Shown: positions 45,086 through 56,614 of the stretch, piece by piece
Layout of the letters: each line of letters starts with the position of its first letter
Numbering within the stretch: position 1 is the stretch's first letter
Assembly: GCA_947561585.1 (NCBI GenBank)
Contig: CANNZV010000858.1
Location: forward strand, 124,001-188,000
DNA from: Caprella mutica
Taxonomy: Eukaryota; Arthropoda; Malacostraca; Amphipoda; Caprellidae
Length of the DNA stretch: 64,000 nt
Direction of reading: 5' to 3'
Program-made: the position numbers and the translations under genes
The notes under the pieces: generated by a model
Seen by the model: the letters and a program-made list of their open reading frames with translations, nothing else
Databases searched by the model: none
What the model was told of the DNA's origin: nothing

Positions 45086-45268
45086 TTTTCATTCATTGTA
45101 ATACATACTACTATGTATAAGTTTATTTTTATAATTATTCACAGGTATAGAATTGTTTAATTGCAAAAGAAAGCAATATATAAGAGCTGTCGATTGTTTG
45201 AAATTTTATGTTCATTCTATTTATCACTTCCATAGGAATAATATATTGAAACTTATCGATCTCCATAA

Positions 45269-45967
45269 GGGTACGGTTACTATGCATGCGTATTTGAGAA
45301 ATTTTTTCGCACTGACGATATCGTCAGAACTAATCGCCAGAGCGAGGTGGTTACACTGTACGCGATTTCTGATCTTCAGTATGTTTCTGCCCAATTGATA
45401 TTTGGGTCTAAACTATGTTTATTTGAGGTAATGTTCGGGATGAATTAAAAACCAACCTGTGTGCCTATGAAATACTAGACGCGACGCTAATTTAATCATT
45501 ATTTTCACTGCACACAATTCTTGAAATACCTAAATAGAAAAATAAGGAGAATATTTTTTATATAATTATAAGGATATTCAACTTTTTGAAAAAAAATTGT
45601 GCACTGTAACAACCAATTCAAGCCTTCATATTTACAAATATATATTATATATAATTAAATAATATCTGTATTATTCCTGATAGTATCTAATAAAATATTT
45701 CCAAAACGCATGGGTAAACAGTAACAGCAATCGAAAGTAAGAGAATTAAACTCAAAAATTACCAAATCTGACGCTATAGTCGCATGAAAAAATCAAACTC
45801 ATTTGAATGCTGAAGTTGTTCTGACGACTTCTTACGTATTCTGACGACCAAATCGCTGCCACTGTAACCACTCCCATTGGAAAGTATGAGTTTGATTTTC
45901 ATCCGATTTCATCAGAATTTGTCAGTGCGAAAAATCGCTCGAATACGCGTCTATGGTAACCATACCC
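45269..45967. mobile_element. PIF/Harbinger-like non-autonomous element, 699 bp
   Basis: The left end GGGTACGGTTACTATGCATG and right end (reverse complement GGGTATGGTTACCATAGACG) match, continuing through CGTATT and TTTTTTCGCACTGAC for about 50 bp. TAA flanks both ends (45266-45268 and 45968-45970), the 3-bp duplication typical of PIF/Harbinger. No transposase was found. Confidence 0.75.
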
Positions 45968-46131
45968 TAAGTTACAGTCATGTGTATTTGTGTTTGAAAC
46001 ATTGTACTGTAATTTTGATATTGAATTTTTAACGGTGATACGATCTCACTCTGATTCTCATCAATATTCCACTCGCAATAGCAATAATTTAATTTTAGCA
46101 CTGTTTTTAAAATCACAACATTCAATAGAAT

Positions 46132-47217
46132 GGTTCTAGGAATTTTGCCCGGCGGAATTTTGCCAATGTGGAATTTTGCCAGGCGGATTTTGGCCCAGCG
46201 GAATTTATATTTCTAGGTTTAAATTGGTGAATTGTAAGTTAATAGTTTAAACTGTGAGATGCAATTTACATAAATATAAATCGATTTAATTTAACTTTAT
46301 CATATTGTACTATGACAAGTTAAATAGCCACGGAAATTAAAATAAAATTAATTTACTTAAGATAATTACTGAACATCATACTTAAACATATACTCTAACA
46401 TTCTTGTAGAATTCACTTATCACCGTAATTGAAAAAAGTAAGGTTAACCTAACAAACAATAATTGAACATTTTCAATTATTTAAGAAGCAAGCTATATAA
46501 TCGTTAAAATTTAACAGTTACTATGAATGGTATTAAGCGACTTGAAAAAGTAGGATGAAGATTCATTCATTGTAATCAGTTGGTTCCTGAAGTTTGCTCT
46601 ATTACAGCTATTGTCTTATCCCTTTCACAATGGCGTAGATAATATTGAGTTCACGTGAAAAAGATATCATTATTTAAAATAAAATCCTATTAATACTTAA
46701 TGTACGATTGAAAACTATGATATCGTTAACTAAATCATTGAACATGTTAATGAACATTTAGTCATATCTCGTCACGAAGTACTGTACAGGTGAAAAAAGC
46801 CGTAAGTTAATTACAAACAGCAGTTAAGAATACTAAATTATAGTATTTTAAATAAAGCAAACCATATAGTATTATTTTAAACTAAACTACTGTCAAAATA
46901 TATAACAGTCCAATTTATAAGATGTTCTGTAATTACTTTAAGCAAAATCATATTCATTTTATTTTCAATTTCGTGGCTATTTTACATTGGTTAAATAAAA
47001 CTTGTCATAGTACAATGTGTTAAAGTTACATTAAAACGTTTTATATTTATGTAAGTTGCATCTTACACTTTTAACCTTTAATTTACAATCTACCAATTTA
47101 AAGCTATAAGTATATAATCCACGGGGAAAATTCCGCCGGGCAAAAATCTGCCTGGCAAAATTCCACACTGGCAATATTCCGCCTGGCAAAATTCCGCCGG
47201 GCAAAATTCCTGTCACC
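46132..47217. mobile_element. Foldback MULE-type element, 1086 bp, 9-bp TSD
   Basis: The ends contain AGGAATTTTGCCCGGCGGAA at the left and its complement at the right. An exact 9-bp duplication CAATAGAAT flanks them (46123-46131 and 47218-47226). The terminal repeats start with short tandem GGCGGAATTTTGCC-type units, then share TTTAAATTGGT, GATGCAA and TACTATGACAAGTT landmarks deep into the element. Long inverted arms without a transposase fit a foldback MULE. Confidence 0.85.
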
Positions 47218-47230
47218 CAATAGAATATGT

Positions 47231-47599
47231 CTGCTTGAAATTTTGGAACGATCTGGATCCTTTTAATAAACAACCCTCATCTGTTAATATATTTAAGAAT
47301 AGGCTAAAAAAAATCCTTTTTCAAAGCTATATATAATTTTTTCTCTAATTGTAGTTATTAGGTTTTATTTATTTTTTAGTTATGTCGCCCTATAAATTGC
47401 TGTTTATTCGGGTTCTTATTTAGAAACAGTTTTATGCATTGTGTTTTCATGTAAAAAATCTGAATATAGAATAAAAAGAATGGCATTTATCACTTACTGA
47501 CAGTAGTTATAGTCTCATAATTTTTAATGGTGTTCAGTTTATTATTTATATTAGAAGATAAACCACTTTAACGACATAGTAAAATGTTCTGGAGCCTCA
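47231..47599. other. Intergenic, nothing recognised
   Basis: AT-rich sequence with no supported feature apart from the single repeat-like unit near 47490. Confidence 0.4.
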
Positions 47600-47830
47600 G
47601 TGTGTGATGGTATAAACTAGCAGGAATTTTACTTGGTGTAATTTTCCCTTGTGGAATTTTTTCAATGTGGAATTTTCTCTTGTGGAATTTTCTCTTGTGG
47701 AATTTTTTCAATGTGGAATTTTCTCTTGTGTAATTTTCCCAGGCGGAATTTTTCAAGTGGATTGTAATTTCTAGGTTTAAATTGTTTAATTCAAAATTTA
47801 AATTTTGAGATGCAATTTTAATTCTAATGT
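47600..47830. repeat. One-ended relative of the 46132-47217 MULE terminal repeat
   Basis: It shows AGGAATTTTACTTGGTG, then tandem TTGTGGAATTTTCTC and CAATGTGGAATTTT units, then GGCGGAATTT. It continues with ATTTCTAGGTTTAAATTG and GAGATGCAATTT as in the 46132 element. The small tandem units have multiplied here. Confidence 0.75.
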
Positions 47831-48471
47831 AAAAATTTGATTATACCTTTAACACTTTGTAGCTACTTTAACACGTTTTATTTATCATTTTTAAATGATG
47901 CGTGACACGGTTTGTGCACTAATGATGGATATAGTTTGATGTTATATAGTTATAGTTAATGATGTATATAGTTAATTATATACATATGTTCTGATTTTGA
48001 TGAAAAATAAACCTTTTTTTCTAACTAAGGGTTGGTGAATGGATGTATGGAACTAGGAACGGGCGCATACCTTCGCCGTCGTTTAAATCTATTATGATCT
48101 TTCTTGACCTTGACCTTTGCCCAGATCGCTCCCAAAATATAATCAAAGGTTGCTGGATAATGACCAATCGTCTTACGAATTTTCAGGCAATTTGATTGAC
48201 TTCTTTTGAGTTATGCGAATAAGAAGATTATGCATACAAATAAATAAATATCACCGATCAACACATAACCTTTTGCAATCTTACGAAGGTTAGGTCTGAA
48301 AAGGTGAAGAACCACAGTTCTATTTAACCTTATATACAATTAATCACCAACTTGCTTTGCACCAAATATACGTAAATAAATTTACGTTACATTTAATATC
48401 TCTATACTCCCATTACATAAAAATAATAATTTTTCACTGGTAAATTATTTAGGCGGTGTGAACTGTAGGGT
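47831..48471. other. Intergenic with a reverse copy of the AAGGTCAAGGTCA repeat
   Basis: 48095-48215 reads TGACCTTGACCTTTGCCCAG, ATCGCTCCCAAAAT and TGACCAATCGTC, the complement of the 34915-35290 units. Nothing else was seen. Confidence 0.6.
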
Positions 48472-48936
48472 AAGTTCTGAGTTATCGACCGGTTCCACGT
48501 TTTCGATCACATAAGAAATATATATGAATTAACATTTTAACTAGTTATTTAATATTTTAAATTTTCAACGAGAGCCGTCAAAATGTTTTATATTTATTCT
48601 TTTAATTCATGGATGCTATGTTTCAAGTTTTAATTTATTACTTTATCCATATTTTTTTACAAATTTTAAAAAATTAAATACAATTAAAAATGTTAGTTTT
48701 TCACTATTGATTATTAGTATATGTATTTCTTCTCTAGAGTAAGTTACGAATTATCGATCGGTTTCACATCTTCGGTCATAAAAAGATAGAAATAATAAAT
48801 ATTCAAATTTTATTTTTATTGGTATCATGAATACCTATAAAATAAAGATTAGATAACATTTTTTTATAGCGTTTTTTCTTATATGACCGAAGATGTGAAA
48901 CTGACCGATAATACGTTACTTAACCTACCTACTTCA
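48472..48936. mobile_element. Half copy and full copy of the GGGTAAGTT MITE
   Basis: A left half (GGGTAAGTTCTGAGTTATCG) begins at 48472. A whole copy follows from about 48737, with AGTAAGTTACGAATTATCG, TTCGGTCATAAAAAG and the paired right arm ATGACCGAAGATGTGAAACT. Confidence 0.75.
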
Positions 48937-49124
48937 ATAGGTACAATAGCACTTTATTGTAAATACATCTAACATAACAATAGCAAAAATGTCACGACTC
49001 ATGTGTGACCATAACATGTTTTCAACATGATTACACATGAACAAACAGACAACATGTGATACTGAAGATATTTTTCTTATGCATTTTATCATTTAAAAAA
49101 ATATAGTAGATTAGAATTAGATTA

Positions 49125-49260
49125 GGGTAAGTTACGAGTTACCGAACAGTTTCACATTTTCGATCTTGTAAGAAAATTATATAAGTTAAATAATAATTAT
49201 TATAAAAAAAATGTACATGGTCGAAAATGTGGAACTGTCCGATAACTCGTTAATTTACCC
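49125..49260. mobile_element. GGGTAAGTT-family MITE
   Basis: GGGTAAGTTACGAGTTACCG pairs with CCGATAACTCGTTAATTTAC. Arms CATTTTCGATC and GGTCGAAAATGTGG pair. The length is 136 bp. Confidence 0.85.
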
Positions 49261-49439
49261 CAACCATCGGCTTTTTATCAGTGACTAAATATTATTGATA
49301 ATTAAAAGAATATATAAATAAATCGTAATTTACCATGAATTTAAAACGCTTCTAATTTTTCGTCGGACATATTCGACAAGAATACATATAATGTCTGAAA
49401 TTCAATTTTATGGTAAAATATCATCAATATTTACCATAA

Positions 49440-49670
49440 TTTGAAATGGGGGGTTTCATATCTCAACCCCCACCCCTTCCACCCCCATTGGGAATATCCC
49501 CCATTAGTTGAAATTCCAGGCATTGGAATGGTGGGGGGTTTGTTTGCTCTAGCCTTATTAAGCGAGGGAAATAACCCCCCAAATGGGGGGACTGTAATCA
49601 AGGCAAATAATTAAAGGTACCCCCCCCCCTTATTTGTGAAATGGGGGGGGGGGATTCTACCAAACTATTG
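49440..49670. repeat. G-run and C-run palindromic region
   Basis: Alternating tracts such as ATGGGGGGTTT, CAACCCCCACCCC, AACCCCCCAAATGGGGGG and GGGGGGGGGG can pair with each other. It may be a decayed inverted-repeat element; no ends were fixed. Confidence 0.5.
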
Positions 49671-49732
49671 GCATTTGGGAATAAATTTTAGTGTGTTCAT
49701 TTAATTATTAAATATCTTTACTTTGTTGTATA

Positions 49733-49876
49733 GGGTAAGTTCCGAGTTATCGGACATTTCCTCATCTTCGATCGTGTAATAAAGATACATAATCAAAATA
49801 ACAAGTTATATTATAATTTATATATACTTTCTCATGATCGAAGATAAGGAACCGTCCGGTAATTAGGATCTAACCC
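49733..49876. mobile_element. GGGTAAGTT-family MITE with TA duplication
   Basis: GGGTAAGTTCCGAGTTATCG pairs with CCGGTAATTAGGATCTAACC. TA lies at 49731-49732 and 49877-49878. The length is 144 bp. Confidence 0.87.
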
Positions 49877-49878
49877 TA

Positions 49879-50570
49879 ATGTCAGAACATGCGAAAAGGC
49901 AGTAACTGCTTTTTCACAGTCTGGGCAATAAGTATTGGGTAGGTGGTTATTTTTTACGCATTTTACACTAGTGCAATGTTCTTTTTCTTTCTTGACATTA
50001 TACTATAATGAAATAATGGCAATACACTTTCACTATATGCATATATAGCTTTATTTAGGTACTATCGGAGAAAAGAGTTATTGCATCATGATAATTTCAC
50101 AAATCACACTTTTCTAATTTTCAAATCTAGCAAATTTGTCGTCGTGTACCCTGACAAAATTTAAAGTATCAACGAACAATATTATTAGTAGTATTTTATG
50201 TTAAAATTTAAAAAATCAGCACAGTAACTTTTTCCGTGATAGTACATCACAGTTACTTTTTTCCCTCTGATAGCACCTTTGTTCTATCACAACCAGACTT
50301 TTTTTTTCCTGTCATTGTGAAATTAGAGCATTACTCGGTTGTTTGGCACTATTTCCAATGTGCCAATTACTTTTTTTGCTTATTCAACATTATAAAATTT
50401 AATTATGTCCTCTACATGTTTTGCATTCAGTTTGTACTAGTAACATAATGATTATATACTAGCACCTGGCAAGGACCGTATAATTTCTAAGGGATGCGAA
50501 TTCTATTTAATCAACAATTTTGTTTTGATAAAACTGATATTTTTTGGATTGCGCATAGCTACCTTCCGTA
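49879..50570. other. Intergenic, nothing recognised
   Basis: AT-rich sequence with no supported feature. Confidence 0.4.
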
Positions 50571-50780
50571 ATGTAGTTTGTTGCATCCACTAGTTTGTTG
50601 TACTGCACACTTCACGATTGATTAATGACCTGACAGGGTGGTTCAGGGAGCGGCACATATATCGGATCTTTCCTGTTTATGTGATATTTTCCATTCATTA
50701 CTTCAATACTGATGTATGAATATCGGGGGGCGTGAAGTGTGCAGTAAAACAAACTCGCGGATACAACAAACTTCTTCACG
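50571..50780. mobile_element. Inverted pair of the CTGGCAGG-hairpin repeat
   Basis: GTAGTTTGTTGCATCCACTA and TGTACTGCACACTTCACGA at the left pair with GCGTGAAGTGTGCAGTA and CGCGGATACAACAAAC at the right, forming a palindromic element of about 210 bp. Confidence 0.65.
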
Positions 50781-51884
50781 GCATCTATATAAAGATTCTT
50801 TAAAATGAATAGAAAGTACAAGAGGCAGGATAGTAACTGGAGTATACCAGAATTAGTGTTATTTTCCGCATAATATTAATAATAAACAGAATCAATAATT
50901 CTAATAAAACGGCCAGTTTGCAGTATCGTTTTTAACAACATTTGGAAGATATCTTTTTATTTTTTATTCACATGTTTTCAAATGTACAATTTATTATTCT
51001 ACTGAAGTTATTTTCTATTTTATTTTTCCATGATGTTGAATTTCTATTCAATTTATTAACATAATGGCCTTCAGCTATATTCTTTTATTAAGTTTTTCTA
51101 ACCCGTATACCGAGTCAAAGACGTACGAAACAGGCACACAATTCTAAATAAATTACCATCACTTTTTCCTGATAAACATCTCCTACTTTTTCTTAAGCAC
51201 TACAATTACTTAGAAATTCTACATCTGACATACCTATCTAGACATCAAATTCAAGGAAATAGTCATCGTTAAATTTTATCACTACTAGTTTCTCAAACTG
51301 TACTGTATCTAGAAGCTGCCTAACTAGTACCAGCTGCATCGTGTCTACACAAGTGTATCAGCTGTTTGCATTTTTCCATGTCTGACTCTAAACTCGTTCT
51401 TAGTTACCGAACTGTTCCACATTTACTATCAAATGAGAAGATAAGAAATGGTATCCATGATACCTTCAGTTATCATGGATACGTGTAAATATTTTCTCTT
51501 TTACGGTGGAAAATTTGGTACCGTCCGATATACATAAATAGGCAGCTGTCTAGTATTATCTCGCTTGTGATTGGCTATTGGCTCAGATACTCGCTTGTGA
51601 TTGGCTATCGCAGTAGGTGTGTGGTGGGTGTGTACCTTTTAAGTCACTGACGTAATTCTTACCATTTTAACTAGTTAATTAGCTGATACAGTCACATAGA
51701 AGGTAAATATGTGTGTCTTTTTTACTCTATAAAGCATAGTACCTATTTTGAAATCATTTTCACAAGGTCAGGTGAATGTCAAATAAAATGCTAGCTAATG
51801 ATGACAGACAGCGCCAAATAATGGGGTAGTGCACCAAAATATGGGCCCTGGGGATTGTATTAAGTAGGTACTGTAATGTCTAGG
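50781..51884. other. Intergenic with a decayed MITE and an ATTGG-box duplication
   Basis: 51400-51530 is a worn GGGTAAGTT-family copy (GTTACCGAACTGTTCCACAT, core ATCCATGATACC). 51560-51612 holds TCGCTTGTGATTGGCTAT twice, with three ATTGG boxes, and TGACGTAA follows near 51649. This could be a promoter, but no exon can be attached. Confidence 0.4.
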
Positions 51885-53852
51885 TACTTGGTCACACTAA
51901 GTGGCTTGGTCACACTAAGTGGCTTGGTCACACTAAGTGGCTTGGTCACACTAAGTGGCTTGGTTGCACTAAGTGGCTTGGTTGCACTAAGTGGCTTGGT
52001 CACACTAAGTGGCTTGGTTGCACTAAGTGGCTTGGTTGCACTAAGTGGCTTGGTCACACTAAGTGGCTTGGTCACACTAAGTGGCTTCGTTGCACTAAGT
52101 GGCTTGGTTGCACTAAGTGGCTTGGTCACACTAAGTGGCTTGGTCACACTAAGTGGCTTGGTCACACTAAGTGGCTTGGTCACACTAAGTGGCTTGGTCA
52201 CACTAAGTGGCTTGGTCACACTAAGTGGCTTGGTCACACTAAGTGGCTTGGTTGCACTAAGTGGCTTGGTTGCACTAAGTGGCTTGGTTGCACTAAGTGG
52301 CTTGGTTGCACTAAGTGGCTTGGTTGCACTAAGTGGCTTGGTCACACTAAGTGGCTTGGTTGCACTAAGTGGCTTGGTTGCACTAAGTGGCTTGGTCACA
52401 CTAAGTGGCTTGGTCACACTAAGTGGCTTCGTTGCACTAAGTGGCTTGGTTGCACTAAGTGGCTTGGTCACACTAAGTGGCTTGGTCACACTAAGTGGCT
52501 TGGTCACACTAAGTGGCTTGAACACACTAAGTGGCTTGGTTGCACTAAGTGGCTTGGTTGCACTAAGTGGCTTGGTCACACTAAGTGGCTTGGTCACACT
52601 AAGTGGCTTGGTTGCACTAAGTGGCTTGGTTGCACTAAGTGGCTTGGTTGCACTAAGTGGCTTGGTTGCACTAAGTGGCTTGGTTGCACTAAGTGGCTTG
52701 GTTGCACTAAGTGGCTTGGTTGCACTAAGTGGCTTGGTCACACTAAGTGGCTTGGTCACACTAAGTGGTTTGGTCACACTAAGTGGCTTGGTCACACTAA
52801 GTGGCTTGGTTGCACTAAGTGGCTTGGTCACACTAAGTGGCTTGGTTGCACTAAGTGGCTTGGTTGCACTAAGTGGCTTGGTTGCACTAAGTGGCTTGGT
52901 TGCACTAAGTGGCTTGGTTGCACTAAGTGGCTTGGTTGCACTAAGTGGCTTGGTCACACTAAGTGGCTTGGTCGCACTAAGTGGCTTGGTCACACTAAGT
53001 GGCTTGGTCACACTAAGTGGCTTGGTCACACTAAGTGGCTTTGTCACACTAAGTGGCTTGGTTGCACTAAGTGGCTTGGTTGCACTAAGTGGCTTGGTTG
53101 CACTAAGTGGCTTGGTTGCACTAAGTGGCTTGGTCACACTAAGTGGCTTGGTCACACTAAGTGGCTTGGTCACACTAAGTGGCTTGGTCACACTAAGTGG
53201 CTTGGTTGCACTAAGTGGCTTGGTTGCACTAAGTGGCTTGGTTGCACTAAGTGGCTTGGTTGCACTAAGTGGCTTGGTTGCACTAAGTGGCTTGGTTGCA
53301 CTAAGTGGCTTGGTTGCACTAAGTGGCTTGGTTACACTAAGTGGCTTGGTCACACTAAGTGGCTTGGTTGTACTAAGTGGCTTGGCTGCACTAAGTGGCT
53401 TGGTTGCACTAAGTGGCTTGGTTGCACTAAGTGGCTTGGTTGCACTAAGTGGCTTGGTTGCACTAAGTGGCTTGGTTGCACTAAGTGGCTTGGTTGCACT
53501 AAGTGGCTTGGTTGCACTAAGTGGCTTGGTTGCACTAAGTGGCTTGGTTGCACTAAGTGGCTTGGTTGCACTAAGTGGCTTGGTCACACTAAGTGGCTTG
53601 GTCACACTAAGTGGCTTGGTTGCACTAAGTGGCTTGGTTGCACTAAGTGGCTTGGTTGCACTAAGTGGCTTGGTTGCACTAAGTGGCTTGGTCACACTAA
53701 GTGGCTTGGTCACACTAAGTGGCTTGGTTGCACTAAGTGGCTTGGTTGCACTAAGTGGCTTGGTTGCACTAAGTGGCTTGGTTGCACTAAGTGGCTTGGT
53801 TGCACTAAGTGGCTTGGTTGCACTAAGTGGCTTGGTTGCACTAAGTGGCTTG
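51885..53852. repeat. 18-bp two-state minisatellite, about 109 copies
   Basis: The unit is CTTGGTCACACTAAGTGG or CTTGGTTGCACTAAGTGG. Almost all variation is this CACA/TGCA switch, so the array reads like a string of two symbols. A rare CTTCGTTGC unit at 52085 recurs at 52427, 19 units away, with the same neighbours, which shows block duplication. No indels break the 18-bp phase, so frames of over 600 codons are open on both strands. Confidence 0.98.
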
Positions 53853-53871
53853 GTCCATCATACCTGCATGT

Positions 53872-55205
53872 AATAAGACTGGCTCACCTGTATAGTGTAT
53901 GATAAGACTGGCTCACCTGTATAGTGTATGATAAGACTGGCTCACCTGTATAGTGTATGATAAGACTGGCTCACCTGTATAGTGTATAATAAGACTGGCT
54001 CACCTGTATAGTGTGTAATAAGACTGGCTCACCTGTATAGTGTATGATAAGACTGGCTCACCTGTATAGTGTATGATAAGACTGGCTCACCTGTATAGTG
54101 TATAATAAGACTGGCTCACCTGTATAGTGTATGATAAGACTGGCTCACCTGTATAGTGTATGATAAGACTGGCTCACCTGTATAGTGTATGATAAGACTG
54201 GCTCACCTGTATAGTGTATGATAAGACTGGCTCACCTGTATAGTGTATGATAAGACTGGCTCACCTGTATAGTGTATAATAAGACTGGCTCACCTGTATA
54301 GTGTATGATAAGACTGGCTCACCTGTATAGTGTATGATAAGACTGGCTCACCTGTATAGTGTATGATAAGACTGGCTCACCTGTATAGTGTATAATAAGA
54401 CTGGCTCACCTGTATAGTGTATGATAAGACTGGCTCACCTGTATAGTGTATAATAAGACTGGCTCACCTGTATAGTGTATAATAAGACTGGCTCACCTGT
54501 ATAGTGTATGATAAGACTGGCTCACCTGTATAGTGTATGATAAGACTGGCTCACCTGTATAGTGTATAATAAGACTGGCTCACCTGTATAGTGTATGATA
54601 AGACTGGCTCACCTGTATAGTGTATGATAAGACTGGCTCACCTGTATAGTGTATGATAAGACTGGCTCACCTGTATAGTGTATAATAAGACTGGCTCACC
54701 TGTATAGTGTATAATAAGACTGGCTCACCTGTATAGTGTATGATAAGACTGGCTCACCTGTATAGTGTATGATAAGACTGGCTCACCTGTATAGTGTATA
54801 ATAAGACTGGCTCACCTGTATAGTGTATGATAAGACTGGCTCACCTGTATAGTGTATGATAAGACTGGCTCACCTGTATAGTGTATGATAAGACTGGCTC
54901 ACCTGTATAGTGTATGATAAGACTGGCTCACCTGTATAGTGTATGATAAGACTGGCTCACCTGTATAGTGTATGATAAGACTGGCTCACCTGTATAGTGT
55001 ATGATAAGACTGGCTCACCTGTATAGTGTATAATAAGACTGGCTCACCTGTATAGTGTATGATAAGACTGGCTCACCTGTATAGTGTATGATAAGACTGG
55101 CTCACCTGTATAGTGTATAATAAGACTGGCTCACCTGTATAGTGTATGATAAGACTGGCTCACCTGTATAGTGTATGATAAGACTGGCTCACCTGTATAG
55201 TGTGT
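53872..55205. repeat. 29-bp minisatellite, about 46 copies
   Basis: The unit contains AAGACTGGCTCACCTGTATA then GTGTATGAT. The only common variant is GTATAAT for GTATGAT. It follows the 18-bp array after a short junction with ATCATACCTGCATGTAAT, which resembles the MITE core. Confidence 0.97.
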
Positions 55206-55314
55206 AATTCATCACGTGGTTTATAACCTTCACCTGTTTTTAATGCTAAAACTTGGCTCTTTATTTTGTCAGTTATAATTTGACATGTGAAGGAGTGACA
55301 TTATTTAGTGAATT

Positions 55315-56365
55315 GGAGTATCATTTGTATCACCTTGTCATTTGTATCACCTTGTCATTTGTATCACCTTGTCATTTGTATCACCTTGTCATTTGTATCA
55401 CCTTGTCATTTGTATCACCTTGTCATTTATATCACCTTGTCATTTGTATCACCTTGTCATTTGTATCACCTTGTCATTTGTATCACCTTATCATTTGTAT
55501 CACCTTATCATTTGTATCACCTTGTCATTTGTATCACCTTGTCATTTGTATCACCTTGTCATTTGTATCACCTTATCATTTGTATCACCTTATCATTTGT
55601 ATCACCTTATCATTTGTATCACCTTATCATTTGTAGTATCACAGTATCACCTTGTCATTTGTATCACCTTGTCATTTGTATCACCTTGTCATTTGTATCA
55701 CCTTGTCATTTGTATCACCTTGTCATTTGTATCACCTTGTCATTTGTATCACCTTGTCATTTGTATCACCTTGTCATTTGTATCACCTTGTCATTTATAT
55801 CACCTTGTCATTTGTATCACCTTGTCATTTGTATCACCTTATCATTTGTATCACCTTATCATTTGTATCACCTTATCATTTGTATCACCTTGTCATTTGT
55901 ATCACCTTGTCATTTGTATCACCTTGTCATTTGTATCACCTTATCATTTGTATCACCTTATCATTTGTATCACCTTATCATTTGTATCACCTTATCATTT
56001 GTATCGCCTTATCATTTGTATCACCTTATCATTTGTATCACATCATTTGTATCGCCTTATCATTTGTATCACCTTATCATTTGTATCACATCATTTGTAT
56101 CGCCTTATCATTTGTATCACATCATTTGTATCGCCTTATCATTTGTATCGCCTTATCATTTGTATCACCTTATCATTTGTATCACATCATTTGTATCACA
56201 TCATTTGTATCACATCATTTGTATCGCCTTATCATTTGTATCACCTTATCATTTGTATCACATCATTTGTATCACATCATTTGTATCGCCTTATCATTTG
56301 TATCACCTTATCATTTGTATCGCCTTATCATTTGTATCACCTTATCATTTGTATCACCTTATCAT
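55315..56365. repeat. 17-bp minisatellite with a 14-bp variant, about 62 copies
   Basis: The unit is TATCACCTTGTCATTTG. The left part uses TTGTC. TTATC increases to the right, then CGCCTTATC and a 3-bp-shorter unit TATCACATCATTTG appear only right of about 56035. All three frames stay open, giving several overlapping false frames. Confidence 0.97.
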
Positions 56366-56614
56366 TTGTATCATTTAAGTGATATGTTTATACCTTGCAT
56401 CTCATTTTTTTTAAATTATTATTATAAATTAATGATTATAAATGATATCGTTTTCTATGACAGGAAAATAAAATTAAAGCCACACTATACTAATTTATTC
56501 AATATTTCTTCACTTCTTTTAATTCCATGAATTTAATAGTTCAATTCCATCAATAAATTACAGTAATTATAGAAACAAATGAATGATATAAAGTATATAG
56601 AAACATCAATACTA

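Noticed and set aside
51860..53873. 617- and 665-codon frames on opposite strands
   Set aside because: The 18-bp unit has no stop on either strand. Simultaneous open frames on both strands and uniform units show these are artefacts.
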